A DNA stretch of 51,575 nucleotides, from positions 1 through 51,575 of the forward strand of contig JBKGVF010000019.1 of the NCBI GenBank assembly GCA_046462535.1, written 5' to 3'. The notes under the pieces are model-generated. The model was not told where the DNA came from. It saw nothing but the letters and a program-made list of their open reading frames with translations, and did not search any database. Origin of the DNA: JAAZCI01 sp046462535 (GTDB lineage: Bacteria; Pseudomonadota; Gammaproteobacteria; Cardiobacteriales; Wohlfahrtiimonadaceae). The position numbers and the translations under genes were made by a program. This document shows, one piece after another, positions 16,692 to 24,607 of the stretch. Every line of letters begins with the position of its first letter. The first letter of the stretch is position 1.

Positions 16692-17291
16692 TTACCCCTT
16701 TTTAATAATCGCATTTAACCAAGTATCCTGAGAATCCACTCTTTGATCGCCTGTCAGCCACATTTTTTCTAATGTTATCTCTTCGGCAAAAGGTTCTAAT
16801 AACGCCTTTAAAGCAACTTCATTGAGATCCGTAAAAATTCGTCCATCTTTCTCTCGCACCCCCTCCCCATATTTAAAAGAGAGATAAATCACCCCATTTG
16901 GTTTTAAGGCGTTGATCAACTTATTGATGATCGTCGGCAGCGCCTCGGGCAAGATATGGAGTAGTGAGGCGCAGCACCAGATTCCATCATAGCGCTCTAC
17001 CTCATCGACCTCCTCAAATGAGCGATGCTCCACAGATAAGCCTGTTTTAGTGCGAGCAATCTTTACAATCTCTTCGGCACTATCAAACGCCGAGACATAA
17101 AGCCCCTGCTTTGCAAAATAGTAAGCATCTCTTCCCGAGCCACATCCTGCATCTAACACTGCGCCCCCTTCTGGAAGATAGGGGAGAAACTCAGCATAAA
17201 GGGGGGACATATCCACCGCCCAGGTGCGTTCGATAAAATCGTGGGCGTTTTGGTTGTAGAAAATATGCGTTTTATCTGTTTGAGTTGCCAC
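16692..17291 (-). CDS. Class I SAM-dependent methyltransferase
   Basis: A 199-residue Rossmann-fold methyltransferase. The SAM-binding motif I is VLDAGCGSGRDAYYFA at about residues 45-60, motif II VSAFDSAEEIV, a motif IV-like YDGIWCCASLLHI, and NALKPNGVIYLSFKYG follows. No DNA methylase catalytic motif such as (D/N)PPY is present, so the substrate is probably a small molecule, nucleotide or protein rather than a DNA base. The start is GTG at 17291 with AGAGGA upstream. It is the first gene of a two-gene unit with the HNH nuclease. Confidence 0.85.
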   Translation of the reverse strand: MATQTDKTHIFYNQNAHDFIERTWAVDMSPLYAEFLPYLPEGGAVLDAGCGSGRDAYYFAKQGLYVSAFDSAEEIVKIARTKTGLSVEHRSFEEVDEVERYDGIWCCASLLHILPEALPTIINKLINALKPNGVIYLSFKYGEGVREKDGRIFTDLNEVALKALLEPFAEEITLEKMWLTGDQRVDSQDTWLNAIIKKG

Positions 17292-17411
17292 TCTTATTTA
17301 TCCTCTCTTGCAATTTTCTATAAAATCATAACCTTACCTTATACCTCTAGAGGCATTCAAATTATAAATAGCCTCTAAACAGGTTAAATCAACAAAACTT
17401 TTAAACAAATT

Positions 17412-17525
17412 CTACCCACTAAAAATATTGAGCAGATAGATTGTAATTAAGACAACAGCAAGTACGCCGAGCGGTCTCCATAGCGCTTGGTAGAGTGCTT
17501 TTATAACGCCGATAATTGTATACAT
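17412..17525 (-). CDS. 37-residue small membrane protein
   Basis: A short reading frame from ATG 17525 to TAG at 17412-17414 codes a peptide starting MYTIIGVIKALYQALW. The single hydrophobic helix is about residues 18-34 (LGVLAVVLITIYLLNIF), flanked by Lys9 and Arg17 on the N-terminal side. A ribosome-binding sequence AAGGAA lies eight bases upstream. It stands alone in the AT-rich gap between the methyltransferase gene and a small lipoprotein gene. Function unknown; candidates are a small regulatory membrane peptide or a type I toxin-like peptide. Codon choice resembles that of its neighbours. Confidence 0.55.
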   Translation of the reverse strand: MYTIIGVIKALYQALWRPLGVLAVVLITIYLLNIFSG

Positions 17526-17650
17526 GGCAGAATTCCTTTCTGGATTAGGTAGCCCTCTATAGTACAAATATCCTATTAATAGAGCTATCTATTTAGGCTC
17601 GCTTTAAAAGCCACACTAGCTTCTTCACCTATAAAGGGCATGACGCAGAA

Positions 17651-17845
17651 CTAGCAATTCCCCTTCTTCGCTTGACCTGGAGGGCAGAAATAACCCTCTT
17701 TAGCGGGTTTCTTCTTCTTTTTAGAGTCAATCACAACGCCATCAGAGTCGATCACCACTCGATTAGGTAGATCGGCACGAACCGTGCAAGCCATTAACAA
17801 AAGAGCTGTTGTGATAGGAAATAGTAACTTTATCAATATCTTCAT
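17651..17845 (-). CDS. Small lipoprotein of unknown function
   Basis: A 64-residue protein with a lipoprotein signal: MKILIKLLFPITTALLLMAC, where LLMAC is the lipobox and Cys20 the lipidated residue. The mature part has a run of five lysines (about 43-47) and ends EGYFCPPGQAKKGNC, a Cys-rich tail seen in various small exported proteins. A good GGAGAGAAG precedes the ATG. It is transcribed in the same direction as tRNA-Ser but separated from it by a strong terminator. Function not recognised. Confidence 0.75.
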   Translation of the reverse strand: MKILIKLLFPITTALLLMACTVRADLPNRVVIDSDGVVIDSKKKKKPAKEGYFCPPGQAKKGNC

Positions 17846-17862
17846 CTTCTCTCCTCAAAACA

Positions 17863-17903
17863 TAAAAAAGCCCTTGCAACCGATCGAGCTGCAAGGGCTT
17901 TAT
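17863..17903 (-). terminator. Terminator after tRNA-Ser
   Basis: On the minus strand AAAGCCCTTGCA and TGCAAGGGCTTT form a long stem followed by a T-run, directly after the tRNA-Ser gene. It is nearly symmetrical and could act in both directions. Confidence 0.85.
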
Positions 17904-17906
17904 ATC

Positions 17907-17997
17907 TGGCGGAAAAGGAGGGATTCGAACCCTCGATACGCTACAAACGTATACCCGCTTTCCAGGCGAGCGCCTTCAACCACTCGGCCACTTTTCC
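17907..17997 (-). tRNA. tRNA-Ser (anticodon GGA)
   Basis: A 91-base class II tRNA with encoded CCA. Acceptor GGAAAAG pairs with CTTTTCC, the anticodon loop is CTGGAAA giving GGA, and a long variable arm (about TACGTTTGTAGCGTA) is present, as expected for serine tRNAs. Confidence 0.96.
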
Positions 17998-18064
17998 ACG
18001 AAGTGACTATAGTACCCTAGATAGTACCTGATAACAAGCCCAGAGCAATAGATCCCTCGAGTGA

Positions 18065-18748
18065 TTAATGAACATGGTAATGCCCATTATGCACCGTAAT
18101 GGTTGGGATCCGGTGATGCTTCTCAAAGAGTCGATAACCCCGCTCAAGCTCCTTCCAAAATGGGTAGTGAGGCGAGAATTGAGCCAGCCTCATCCGCTTC
18201 TTCTCCATTCTAAAAGGAAAGGCGTGCACCTCAACATAAGGCTGCCCTGCTTTCAATGCAGATTCCACAAGTCGATAGATCTCATCAATCTGATCATCTC
18301 TCATGGCATAACAGCCAACCGAGACACAATCACCATGCACCATTAAATAGCTACCTGTTCGCTGATGGGCTCGATCAAAAGAGTTTGGGAACCCTAGATC
18401 AAACGATTTATAGTAGCGGCTATTGGGATTTAACATCTGCCGAGTCACCCGATAGAATCCCTCTGGCGCTTGCTTATCCCCCTCGTAAAATTTAGGCCCT
18501 AATGTGCCGGAATAGTTACAGATGGGGTAGTTAGCAAAATGGAGATAGTGCCCATTGCTACGCTCCATCCATAGCTCTAAGAGCGATTCCTCCTTAAAGA
18601 TACGAATAAAGACAGGATCCCCTAGCTTAAGATCTCTTTGCGCTAAGCGCTCCGCAAGTGGGCCATCCAAAATAGTACTTGGTGTACTCCTTGGCGTTGT
18701 GCAGCTCGCTACCAACAGCACCATTAGCAGCAGCAATAGCTGACGCAT
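18065..18748 (-). CDS. dpaA: YafK/DpaA-type L,D-transpeptidase-fold lipoprotein
   Basis: A 227-residue exported lipoprotein (lipobox LLVASC, Cys16). The YkuD catalytic motif is HGDCVSVGCYAM with His138 and nucleophile Cys146. The wording around YYLHFANYPICNYSGTLGPK, APEGFYRVT and FDLGFPNSFDRAH matches E. coli YafK (DpaA), which removes Braun lipoprotein from peptidoglycan rather than making crosslinks. Whether the substrate here is the same is unknown because no lpp is in the window. AAGGAG precedes the ATG. It follows the monophosphatase-family gene by 2 bases, so both are on one transcript. Confidence 0.88.
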   Translation of the reverse strand: MRQLLLLLMVLLVASCTTPRSTPSTILDGPLAERLAQRDLKLGDPVFIRIFKEESLLELWMERSNGHYLHFANYPICNYSGTLGPKFYEGDKQAPEGFYRVTRQMLNPNSRYYKSFDLGFPNSFDRAHQRTGSYLMVHGDCVSVGCYAMRDDQIDEIYRLVESALKAGQPYVEVHAFPFRMEKKRMRLAQFSPHYPFWKELERGYRLFEKHHRIPTITVHNGHYHVH

Positions 18749-18750
18749 GC

Positions 18751-19527
18751 CTACTCCTTATTAATTAGCGCTAATGCCTGCCCATGCAGATGTTGATTAG
18801 CTGCTAAAATCGAAGTGGTTGCCAATGTTAGAGGGCGCCCCTCAAGATCGGTAACGATCCCCCCCGCCTCACGCACAATAGTTGCAAGCGCTGCTATATC
18901 CAGAATATTAACATCCGATTCAACAATAAGATCGAGAGAACCACTCGCTAAAAGATGGTAATGAAGAAAATCACCAAAACCACGGGTAGAGTTCATTTGA
19001 CGAATTAACTCCCCATAATTAGCCCATCGACGACCATCTTGCGCTAATGTCTTTAGGTTTCCTGATGAGAAGACCGTATCCTTAAACGCATCAATATCAC
19101 TAACCATCAGCTTCCGCTTACCAATATACGCACCCTCACCCTTTAAGGCGTACGCAATCTCCCCCCCATTATAGAGCGGAGCACTAGAAACACCTAAGAG
19201 AAGCTCCCCTTGATACATGAGCGCTATTTGTGTCGAGAAGAAGGGGCGACGACGGATAAATGCTTTTGTCCCATCGATAGGGTCAACCAGCCAGAGAAAA
19301 TCGGATTCCTGCTCTCGATGCCCCTCCTCTTCCCCATAAAATCCATGGTCAGGAAAGGCGCTAGCAATCTTCTCATAAATTAATTTTTCAGTGGCAATAT
19401 CTACCTCGGTAACCGGGCTGTAATCCTCTTTTAGCTCAACGGCAAAGGCGCTCTCTTCATATGCGGTACGAATTAATTTTGCCGCCTCTTCAGCAGCATC
19501 GAGTGCAACTTGTAAATACTTTTTCAT
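18751..19527 (-). CDS. Inositol-monophosphatase family phosphatase (HisN/CysQ-like), catalytically intact
   Basis: A 258-residue Mg-dependent phosphatase. All metal-binding motifs are present: YSPVTEVDIATEK, FYGEEEG, WLVDPIDGTKAF, and the C-terminal LDIAALATIVREAGG. GTKAFIRRRPFFSTQIAL resembles bacterial histidinol-phosphatases (HisN) more than SuhB; a CysQ-type 3'-phosphoadenosine nucleotidase is an alternative. ATG 19527 has AGGAG four bases upstream; a start at 19578 would add 17 residues with no family match. It contrasts with the inactive paralogue at 4432-5193. Confidence 0.87.
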   Translation of the reverse strand: MKKYLQVALDAAEEAAKLIRTAYEESAFAVELKEDYSPVTEVDIATEKLIYEKIASAFPDHGFYGEEEGHREQESDFLWLVDPIDGTKAFIRRRPFFSTQIALMYQGELLLGVSSAPLYNGGEIAYALKGEGAYIGKRKLMVSDIDAFKDTVFSSGNLKTLAQDGRRWANYGELIRQMNSTRGFGDFLHYHLLASGSLDLIVESDVNILDIAALATIVREAGGIVTDLEGRPLTLATTSILAANQHLHGQALALINKE

Positions 19528-20088
19528 CCTTCTCCTCATCAATCTATCAATCAGTAGGATATTTAAGAGAGCTACCACACCACTAGGCCTCTCTCAAATA
19601 TAGAGCGATAATTATCGCTTTAATCCGCCATGATTGGAAGCGACCTTGCCAACTCCTTAGGCGCTATCCGTTCAATTTATCATTATGTAAAAAATCTTTA
19701 CGATTCCTAAGCATTTTTTTTTCTAATTAACCCAACTAATCCTCTCCACTAAAGAGGGGGATAAAGCCATCGTAACTATATGATTATATTGACCTAACCC
19801 TCTTTTAATTATTTTTAATTATATATTATATATAACTATTTCCGTCTAAAATTTAGACGTTTTGCCGGAGGATATCAAATTACCCCTAGATAGCTACCTC
19901 TAAGTCTATGCTTACGCAATTAAAGCCGATATTATAAATCTCACAATAGAGTTACAGAGTTAAGAATTAAGTAACCACCCATCCCGCGCACTACCGTTGG
20001 GGTGATTAAAGAGAGAAAACATTCATAAATAATTAAATAACTCTCTGACAACATATTCAATAATGTTATAACAATAAGGATCTCGTAC
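19528..20088. other. AT-rich intergenic region with a palindrome, no gene seen
   Basis: About 560 bases between divergently transcribed genes, with no reading frame that looks coding. It holds a very AT-rich stretch at about 19790-19840 and a perfect palindrome CGTCTAAA-A-TTTAGACG at 19843-19859. It must contain promoters for the phosphatase-lipoprotein pair (minus) and the PhnD-like gene (plus). No tRNA, DnaA box or recognised RNA was found in it. Confidence 0.55.
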
Positions 20089-20853
20089 ATGACTAATACA
20101 ATCTCTTTTTCGATTGCTCCCGATGTTTCGCCTCAACAATTACCAGGCTGGCATCTCTTTAGTCGCTGGCTGCAAAGAAAGATTGAGGTCTCCATTAATG
20201 TTTTAGAGTATCACTCCTTTGAGGAGCAGAAGAACGCTCTTAATGAAGGGAAGATTGATCTACTCTATGCAAGCCCCTATGATGCTGGCTGGCTCATTCG
20301 TGAGAAGAAGTTCATCCCAGTTGCCCAACCCTCTTCAGATGTTGCCGAGGTAACGGTAGTCTCTAAAAAAGGGGGGCATGTTGCTAAAGTGGAAGATCTC
20401 GTTAAAGGGACTAAAGTTGCTGCAGCTACAAGCGCAGATCTACGCACGCTAGGGACTATTTTGCTTGAGCCTGCTAACTTAACGCGGGATGATATCACTT
20501 TTACCGACACCTCTAACCATATTCTGGCTGTTAAAGAGCTCCTTGCTGGTAATACTGATATTGCCATGTTGCCGACCAAAGTATTTACAGGGTTGAGTAA
20601 AATTATCGCCTCTCAACTAGAAGTATTGGTTGCAACGGAAGCGAAAGATATCGAAACAGTTGCCCACTGCTTTGTCGTAGCCCCTGAGCATGCCGAATTA
20701 GCAGCCAAGATTAAGGAGATTCTCCGCACAATGCATGAGGATCCGGTTGCAAAAAATACACTTGAGGATATCGATATTCAGAGCTGGCATATCCTAGATG
20801 ATGAGGAGGAGATCACCTTTATGATTGACCTTATCTATACACTACAGATCTAG
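20089..20853 (+). CDS. PhnD-like substrate-binding-fold protein without signal peptide
   Basis: A 254-residue protein of the PhnD/phosphate-phosphonate binding family: SFSIAPDVSPQQLPGW opens the first lobe, then GKIDLLYASPYDAGWLI, TVVSKKGG and LLAGNTDIAMLPTKVF follow the family pattern of strand and ligand loops. The first residues are polar (MTNTISFS) with no signal peptide or lipobox, so it is predicted to stay in the cytoplasm. No phosphonate or ABC permease genes are near. It may have become a cytoplasmic ligand sensor, but no partner is visible. ATG 20089 follows AAGGAT nine bases upstream. Confidence 0.75.
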   Translation: MTNTISFSIAPDVSPQQLPGWHLFSRWLQRKIEVSINVLEYHSFEEQKNALNEGKIDLLYASPYDAGWLIREKKFIPVAQPSSDVAEVTVVSKKGGHVAKVEDLVKGTKVAAATSADLRTLGTILLEPANLTRDDITFTDTSNHILAVKELLAGNTDIAMLPTKVFTGLSKIIASQLEVLVATEAKDIETVAHCFVVAPEHAELAAKIKEILRTMHEDPVAKNTLEDIDIQSWHILDDEEEITFMIDLIYTLQI

Positions 20854-20911
20854 AATATCTGTAACACTCTTTAGCACGCTTAATAAGGTAAAGAGTTAAT
20901 CTAAAAAGAGG

Positions 20912-20940
20912 AGAGCACCCTAACAGGGTGCTCTTTTTAT
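20912..20940 (+). terminator. Terminator after the PhnD-like gene
   Basis: GAGCACCCT-AAC-AGGGTGCTC is a perfect nine-pair stem followed by TTTTTAT on the plus strand, about 60 bases after the stop codon. It also faces the convergent glyQ transcript. Confidence 0.9.
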
Positions 20941-21004
20941 TGTGTTGAGTGAAGCTTCGATATTAAACCCACTCTTCAATTCGGTAGGGATTATCCCTCC
21001 CTCT

Positions 21005-21901
21005 CTAGCCCTTCCTCTCTAACATTGGGAAGCCCAACTCCTTACGCGCCTCATAGTAACTCTTAGCCACCATACTAGCCATCTCACGAACCCGTAAAAT
21101 ATAGCCCTGCCGTTCAGTAACCGAGATCGCCTTACGGGCATCGAGGAGGTTGAAGAGGTGAGAGGCCTTTAAGACCATCTCATAGGCCGGTAGCGTCAAT
21201 CCCGCTTCGATCAGTCGGGTCGTCTCTTGCTCATAAAAATTGAAGGAGGAGAAGAGAAAATCGACATCTGCATAATTGAAGTTATAATCCGACTGCTCCA
21301 CCTCATTTTGGTGATAGACATCACCATAGGTAATTGTACCAAAGGGGCCATCGGACCAGATAAGGTCATAGACACTCTCAACATCTTGCACATACATCGC
21401 AAACCGCTCTAAGCCATAGGTGATCTCCCCCATAACAGGCTTACACTCAAGCCCGCCTGCCTGTTGAAAATAGGTAAATTGTGTGACTTCCATCCCATTG
21501 AGCCAAACCTCCCAACCTAAGCCCCATGCCCCTAGCGTTGGTGACTCCCAATCATCTTCTACAAATCGAATATCATGCTTCTCAGTATCGATACCGAGCG
21601 CCTCTAGTGAGCCTAAATAGAGCTCCTGAAGATTCTCTGGAGATGGTTTAATCACCACCTGAAATTGGTAGTAGTGTTGTAATCGATTGGGGTTCTCTCC
21701 ATAACGACCATCGGTAGGGCGGCGTGATGGTTGAACATAAGCTGCTGCCCATGGCTCCGGACCAAGCGCCCGCAGAAAGGTTGCTGAGTGGAAGGTTCCC
21801 GCACCCACCTCAATATCATATGGCTGCAGAACTGCACACCCCTGCTTAGCCCAATACTCCTGAAGCGTTAAAATAATCTCTTGGAATGTCATCTTCTTCA
21901 T
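21005..21901 (-). CDS. glyQ: Glycine--tRNA ligase alpha subunit GlyQ
   Basis: The alpha subunit of the bacterial two-subunit glycyl-tRNA synthetase, carrying the class II catalytic core that activates glycine. The 298-residue sequence is highly conserved: MTFQEIILTLQEYWAKQGC, GPEPWAAAYVQPSRRPTDGR, LGWEVWLNGMEVTQFTYFQ and GEITYGLERFAMYVQ. The beta subunit gene glyS, usually directly downstream in an operon, is missing: the next gene downstream is the convergent PhnD-like gene. glyS must be elsewhere in the genome. It lies 17 bases after the MscS-family gene and may be cotranscribed with it. Confidence 0.97.
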   Translation of the reverse strand: MKKMTFQEIILTLQEYWAKQGCAVLQPYDIEVGAGTFHSATFLRALGPEPWAAAYVQPSRRPTDGRYGENPNRLQHYYQFQVVIKPSPENLQELYLGSLEALGIDTEKHDIRFVEDDWESPTLGAWGLGWEVWLNGMEVTQFTYFQQAGGLECKPVMGEITYGLERFAMYVQDVESVYDLIWSDGPFGTITYGDVYHQNEVEQSDYNFNYADVDFLFSSFNFYEQETTRLIEAGLTLPAYEMVLKASHLFNLLDARKAISVTERQGYILRVREMASMVAKSYYEARKELGFPMLERKG

Positions 21902-21918
21902 TATGCTTCTCTTTTCCT

Positions 21919-24216
21919 TTACTGATAATCATCAAATAGATCTTGTTGCCGCTGCTGATCTGAGCACTCCTCCACCGGATACTCACTATCGATCTTCTCC
22001 TGCTTAACTGAGAGGGATTCCCCCTCACGAAAGCGGTGCTCTCGTTGTGGAACAGGGATCTCTATACCATACTTTCTCAAAGCGCTATCGATAGCCCATA
22101 GATAAGAGGCGCGCACCCCATTAGGACGCTTAACTGCTCGAGCCGTTAGCCACACCACCAGCTCAAATTCATAGTAAAACTCCTTAAAATCGGTGAGCCA
22201 AACCGCAGGGTTACGCCCTGGAATCCCCCGCAAGGTATGGGGAAGCTCTTCTGCTGCCTCTAAGACTGCTTCCCGCACCAGCTCCTTATCTGTCCCATAC
22301 GCTACTCTGAAGGGGTAACGCATACGGCGCTGTGGCTCTTTAAGGGTCCAGTTGAGCATCTTAGTATTAATAAATTCGGAGTTGGGGATCACAATATCCA
22401 CATTATCATTATCCCGAATAATGGTGGCCCGTACGTTGATCTCTTTCACCTCACCCCAGAGTGAGCGCCCCTTCTGCTGATCTTGAAGTTCAATAAAATC
22501 CCCCACCTTAATGGAGCGCTCAAAGAGTAGAATTAATCCTGAAACAAAGTTGTTTACAATCGACTGCAGACCAAAACCGAGTCCAATCGCAAGCGCACCC
22601 GCCACTAAGGCGAAGTTAGTAAAGTCGATGCCAATCGTTGTTAATGCAAAGAGAAAGCCAAAGAGGATAATGCCGTAGTAGATAAGGCGCCCGATAAGGT
22701 AGTAAACCGGCAGCTTCTCATCACCGCGACGATTCCCAATTTTAAATAAAAACTTATTGAGCCAAAAGGCGATCCACCAGCTCACCAGCACAATTACCAC
22801 AAATTGAGCAAAGTTAAAGGCAGAGACCGGTGTATCCCCCACTTTAAAGAGTGCCGCATTTAAGGTCTGCTTTGTACTGCGCCACGCATTACTGAGGGAG
22901 GCTCTAATTTTAGCGCCCCAATTCTGAAAGACCCCTTGATGATTAATCAGCTGCTTCTCAATAATATTTATTAAGAAATAGGCATCGAGTAGATCAGTCT
23001 GCAACTTCTGAAGAAGTACCGATATCTCTTGCACTAAGTTGAGGCGATCACGGGCCATCTCTACTAAAAAGAGCTGGTCACTCTCCCCATACTTTGACTC
23101 AGCATCCGCCAAAAACTGATTGGATAATGTCCGCTCCACCTCATTTTGATTCACCCAGTCACTCATCTTCACCTGAAGCTCTTGTAGCGCACGGGTGCGC
23201 GCATGGATATTCCCCTGTATTTCGGTGGCATTAATCTCAAGGTCATCGGAGAGAAGAATGAGTGAGTCCCGCTCGTTACTATAGATGAGATGGCGAATCT
23301 CAGCTGATGCAAGATTGATCTTTGCCCGTAGAGCGCGCTGCCCACGATACCGTGCCACCGCCTGATCCTCCACCTGCTCAGAAGTTGCCACCATCACCTG
23401 TGCCTGCTCCCGCAGGAGACGACTATTGGCCTCTTTGATCGCCTCTTCGGCTTGCACAATTCGCTCTTCTAACTCAAGACGCTCCTCTAACGAAAACTCA
23501 AGACGCTTAATAGCAATATCTTTATGCTTCTCTGTCTCGGCTAACGCATTACGCTGCTGCTCTAAGCTTTTGCGCTGTAAGCGTAAGCGCTCCTCAATCA
23601 GCGCCACCTCTGTCTGCATTAAGACAATTGATAAGCCATCACTAAAGCGGCTAGGGGCAAAACGACCACTCTCAAGAAAACTTAACATAGCGGTATCTAA
23701 CTGGCGCGAAAGAGTTCGATGCTGCCCCTCTTGATCTTTAACATCAAGCTCGATCCGCTTTACTTGTGTATTCAGCTCACGCTCTTTATGGAGCACCCCC
23801 ATCAATTGTGTCAAGCTGTAATGCTCTAATACCACTGCAGGAGGCTCTGGCTGTGGCGATGAGGAGAATTTTAGATGCTCATAGGCGGAGAGATTCGCCT
23901 TAATATGGGCAATAGTAGAGTTATAGCGTCGCTGCTCCTCTAATGGATACTCATCAACACGCTCATCGAGCAGCTGATTAAAGCGCTCAATTCGCTCCTC
24001 AAGTAGCTCTCTCTCATTCGCTGCGGCAAAATAGTGCCACCACTCAGGATTAAGATTGAGCGGATCGGGCAACGTTACCTCTTTCTGCGTACCCTCCTCT
24101 TTAAAGGTCTGCTGAATAATATTATTCAGCTGAACCGCCTGCCCCGAGCTAATATCAATACTAAATAGAAGAACTAATAATAGGGTCAGTAGAGATCGGA
24201 GTTTTGTGCTATTCAT
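21919..24216 (-). CDS. MscS-family mechanosensitive channel with large periplasmic coiled-coil domain
   Basis: A 765-residue exported membrane protein. A signal peptide (about residues 1-26) is followed by roughly 430 residues of helical, coiled-coil-like sequence, predicted periplasmic. Three membrane helices then lead to the MscS domain; the pore helix reads ALVAGALAIGLGFGLQSIVN, followed by LLFERSIKVGDFIEL and the beta domain IVIPNSEFIN. The C-terminal domain ends near EIPVPQREHRF, and a 40-residue acidic tail follows. Architecture is like MscK/MscM but with fewer N-terminal membrane helices. It protects against osmotic downshock. ATG 24216 has AGAGGT upstream. Confidence 0.88.
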   Translation of the reverse strand: MNSTKLRSLLTLLLVLLFSIDISSGQAVQLNNIIQQTFKEEGTQKEVTLPDPLNLNPEWWHYFAAANERELLEERIERFNQLLDERVDEYPLEEQRRYNSTIAHIKANLSAYEHLKFSSSPQPEPPAVVLEHYSLTQLMGVLHKERELNTQVKRIELDVKDQEGQHRTLSRQLDTAMLSFLESGRFAPSRFSDGLSIVLMQTEVALIEERLRLQRKSLEQQRNALAETEKHKDIAIKRLEFSLEERLELEERIVQAEEAIKEANSRLLREQAQVMVATSEQVEDQAVARYRGQRALRAKINLASAEIRHLIYSNERDSLILLSDDLEINATEIQGNIHARTRALQELQVKMSDWVNQNEVERTLSNQFLADAESKYGESDQLFLVEMARDRLNLVQEISVLLQKLQTDLLDAYFLINIIEKQLINHQGVFQNWGAKIRASLSNAWRSTKQTLNAALFKVGDTPVSAFNFAQFVVIVLVSWWIAFWLNKFLFKIGNRRGDEKLPVYYLIGRLIYYGIILFGFLFALTTIGIDFTNFALVAGALAIGLGFGLQSIVNNFVSGLILLFERSIKVGDFIELQDQQKGRSLWGEVKEINVRATIIRDNDNVDIVIPNSEFINTKMLNWTLKEPQRRMRYPFRVAYGTDKELVREAVLEAAEELPHTLRGIPGRNPAVWLTDFKEFYYEFELVVWLTARAVKRPNGVRASYLWAIDSALRKYGIEIPVPQREHRFREGESLSVKQEKIDSEYPVEECSDQQRQQDLFDDYQ

Positions 24217-24314
24217 TATTGTTTCTACCTCTTCCTCTTCTATCTTTAGTAATGAGTTTATAAAATGGGGGAACCCTCGAGTAGTACTCTCTCAGACGCT
24301 TTTAAGATCTCATC

Positions 24315-24373
24315 TTAACCTAAGCGCTCACATCATATATAATGGAGTACTTTAAATACTTTGCCATTATATA
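24315..24373 (+). promoter_or_regulatory. xseB-ispA-dxs promoter with spaced inverted repeat
   Basis: A -10 TATAAT at 24338-24343 with a weak -35 TTAACC 17 bases upstream (24315-24320). The -10 lies inside the left arm of a perfect 10-base inverted repeat, TATATAATGG (24336-24345) and CCATTATATA (24364-24373), separated by 18 bases. The repeat could be an operator or a hairpin in the leader. Confidence 0.5.
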
Positions 24374-24390
24374 AGGTCTGAGAGGTTTTT

Positions 24391-24594
24391 GTGACTAAAA
24401 GTGAAAATAATTCCAAAAGTATTGAGGAGCTTCTTAAGGAGTTATCCACAATCGTAACTGAGCTGGAGCGTGAGGAATTATCCCTTGAGGACTCTCTTGC
24501 TTACTTTGAGAAAGGGGTTGCGCTCACCAAGGAGTGTCACTCAATACTAGAGGCGACAGAAGAGCGATTAGAGGAGCTCTCAAACCGTCCATAA
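24391..24594 (+). CDS. xseB: Exodeoxyribonuclease VII small subunit XseB
   Basis: XseB is the small helical subunit that joins XseA to form exonuclease VII, which degrades single-stranded DNA. The 67-residue protein shows SIEELLKELSTIVTELE and LSLEDSLAYFEKGVALTKEC, the family helical hairpin. It starts with GTG, with GAGAGG five bases upstream. It heads the widely conserved xseB-ispA-dxs operon; ispA begins 13 bases after its stop. A perfect DnaA-box 9-mer (24442-24450) falls in the coding sequence, probably by chance. Confidence 0.95.
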   Translation: MTKSENNSKSIEELLKELSTIVTELEREELSLEDSLAYFEKGVALTKECHSILEATEERLEELSNRP

Positions 24595-24607
24595 CGGAGC
24601 AACAGAT

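Noticed and set aside
24442..24450. Perfect DnaA box TTATCCACA inside xseB
   Set aside because: A single 9-mer within coding sequence, without other boxes around it; explained by the codons it encodes. A second one at 31436-31444 in guaA codes the conserved VDN and is equally incidental.
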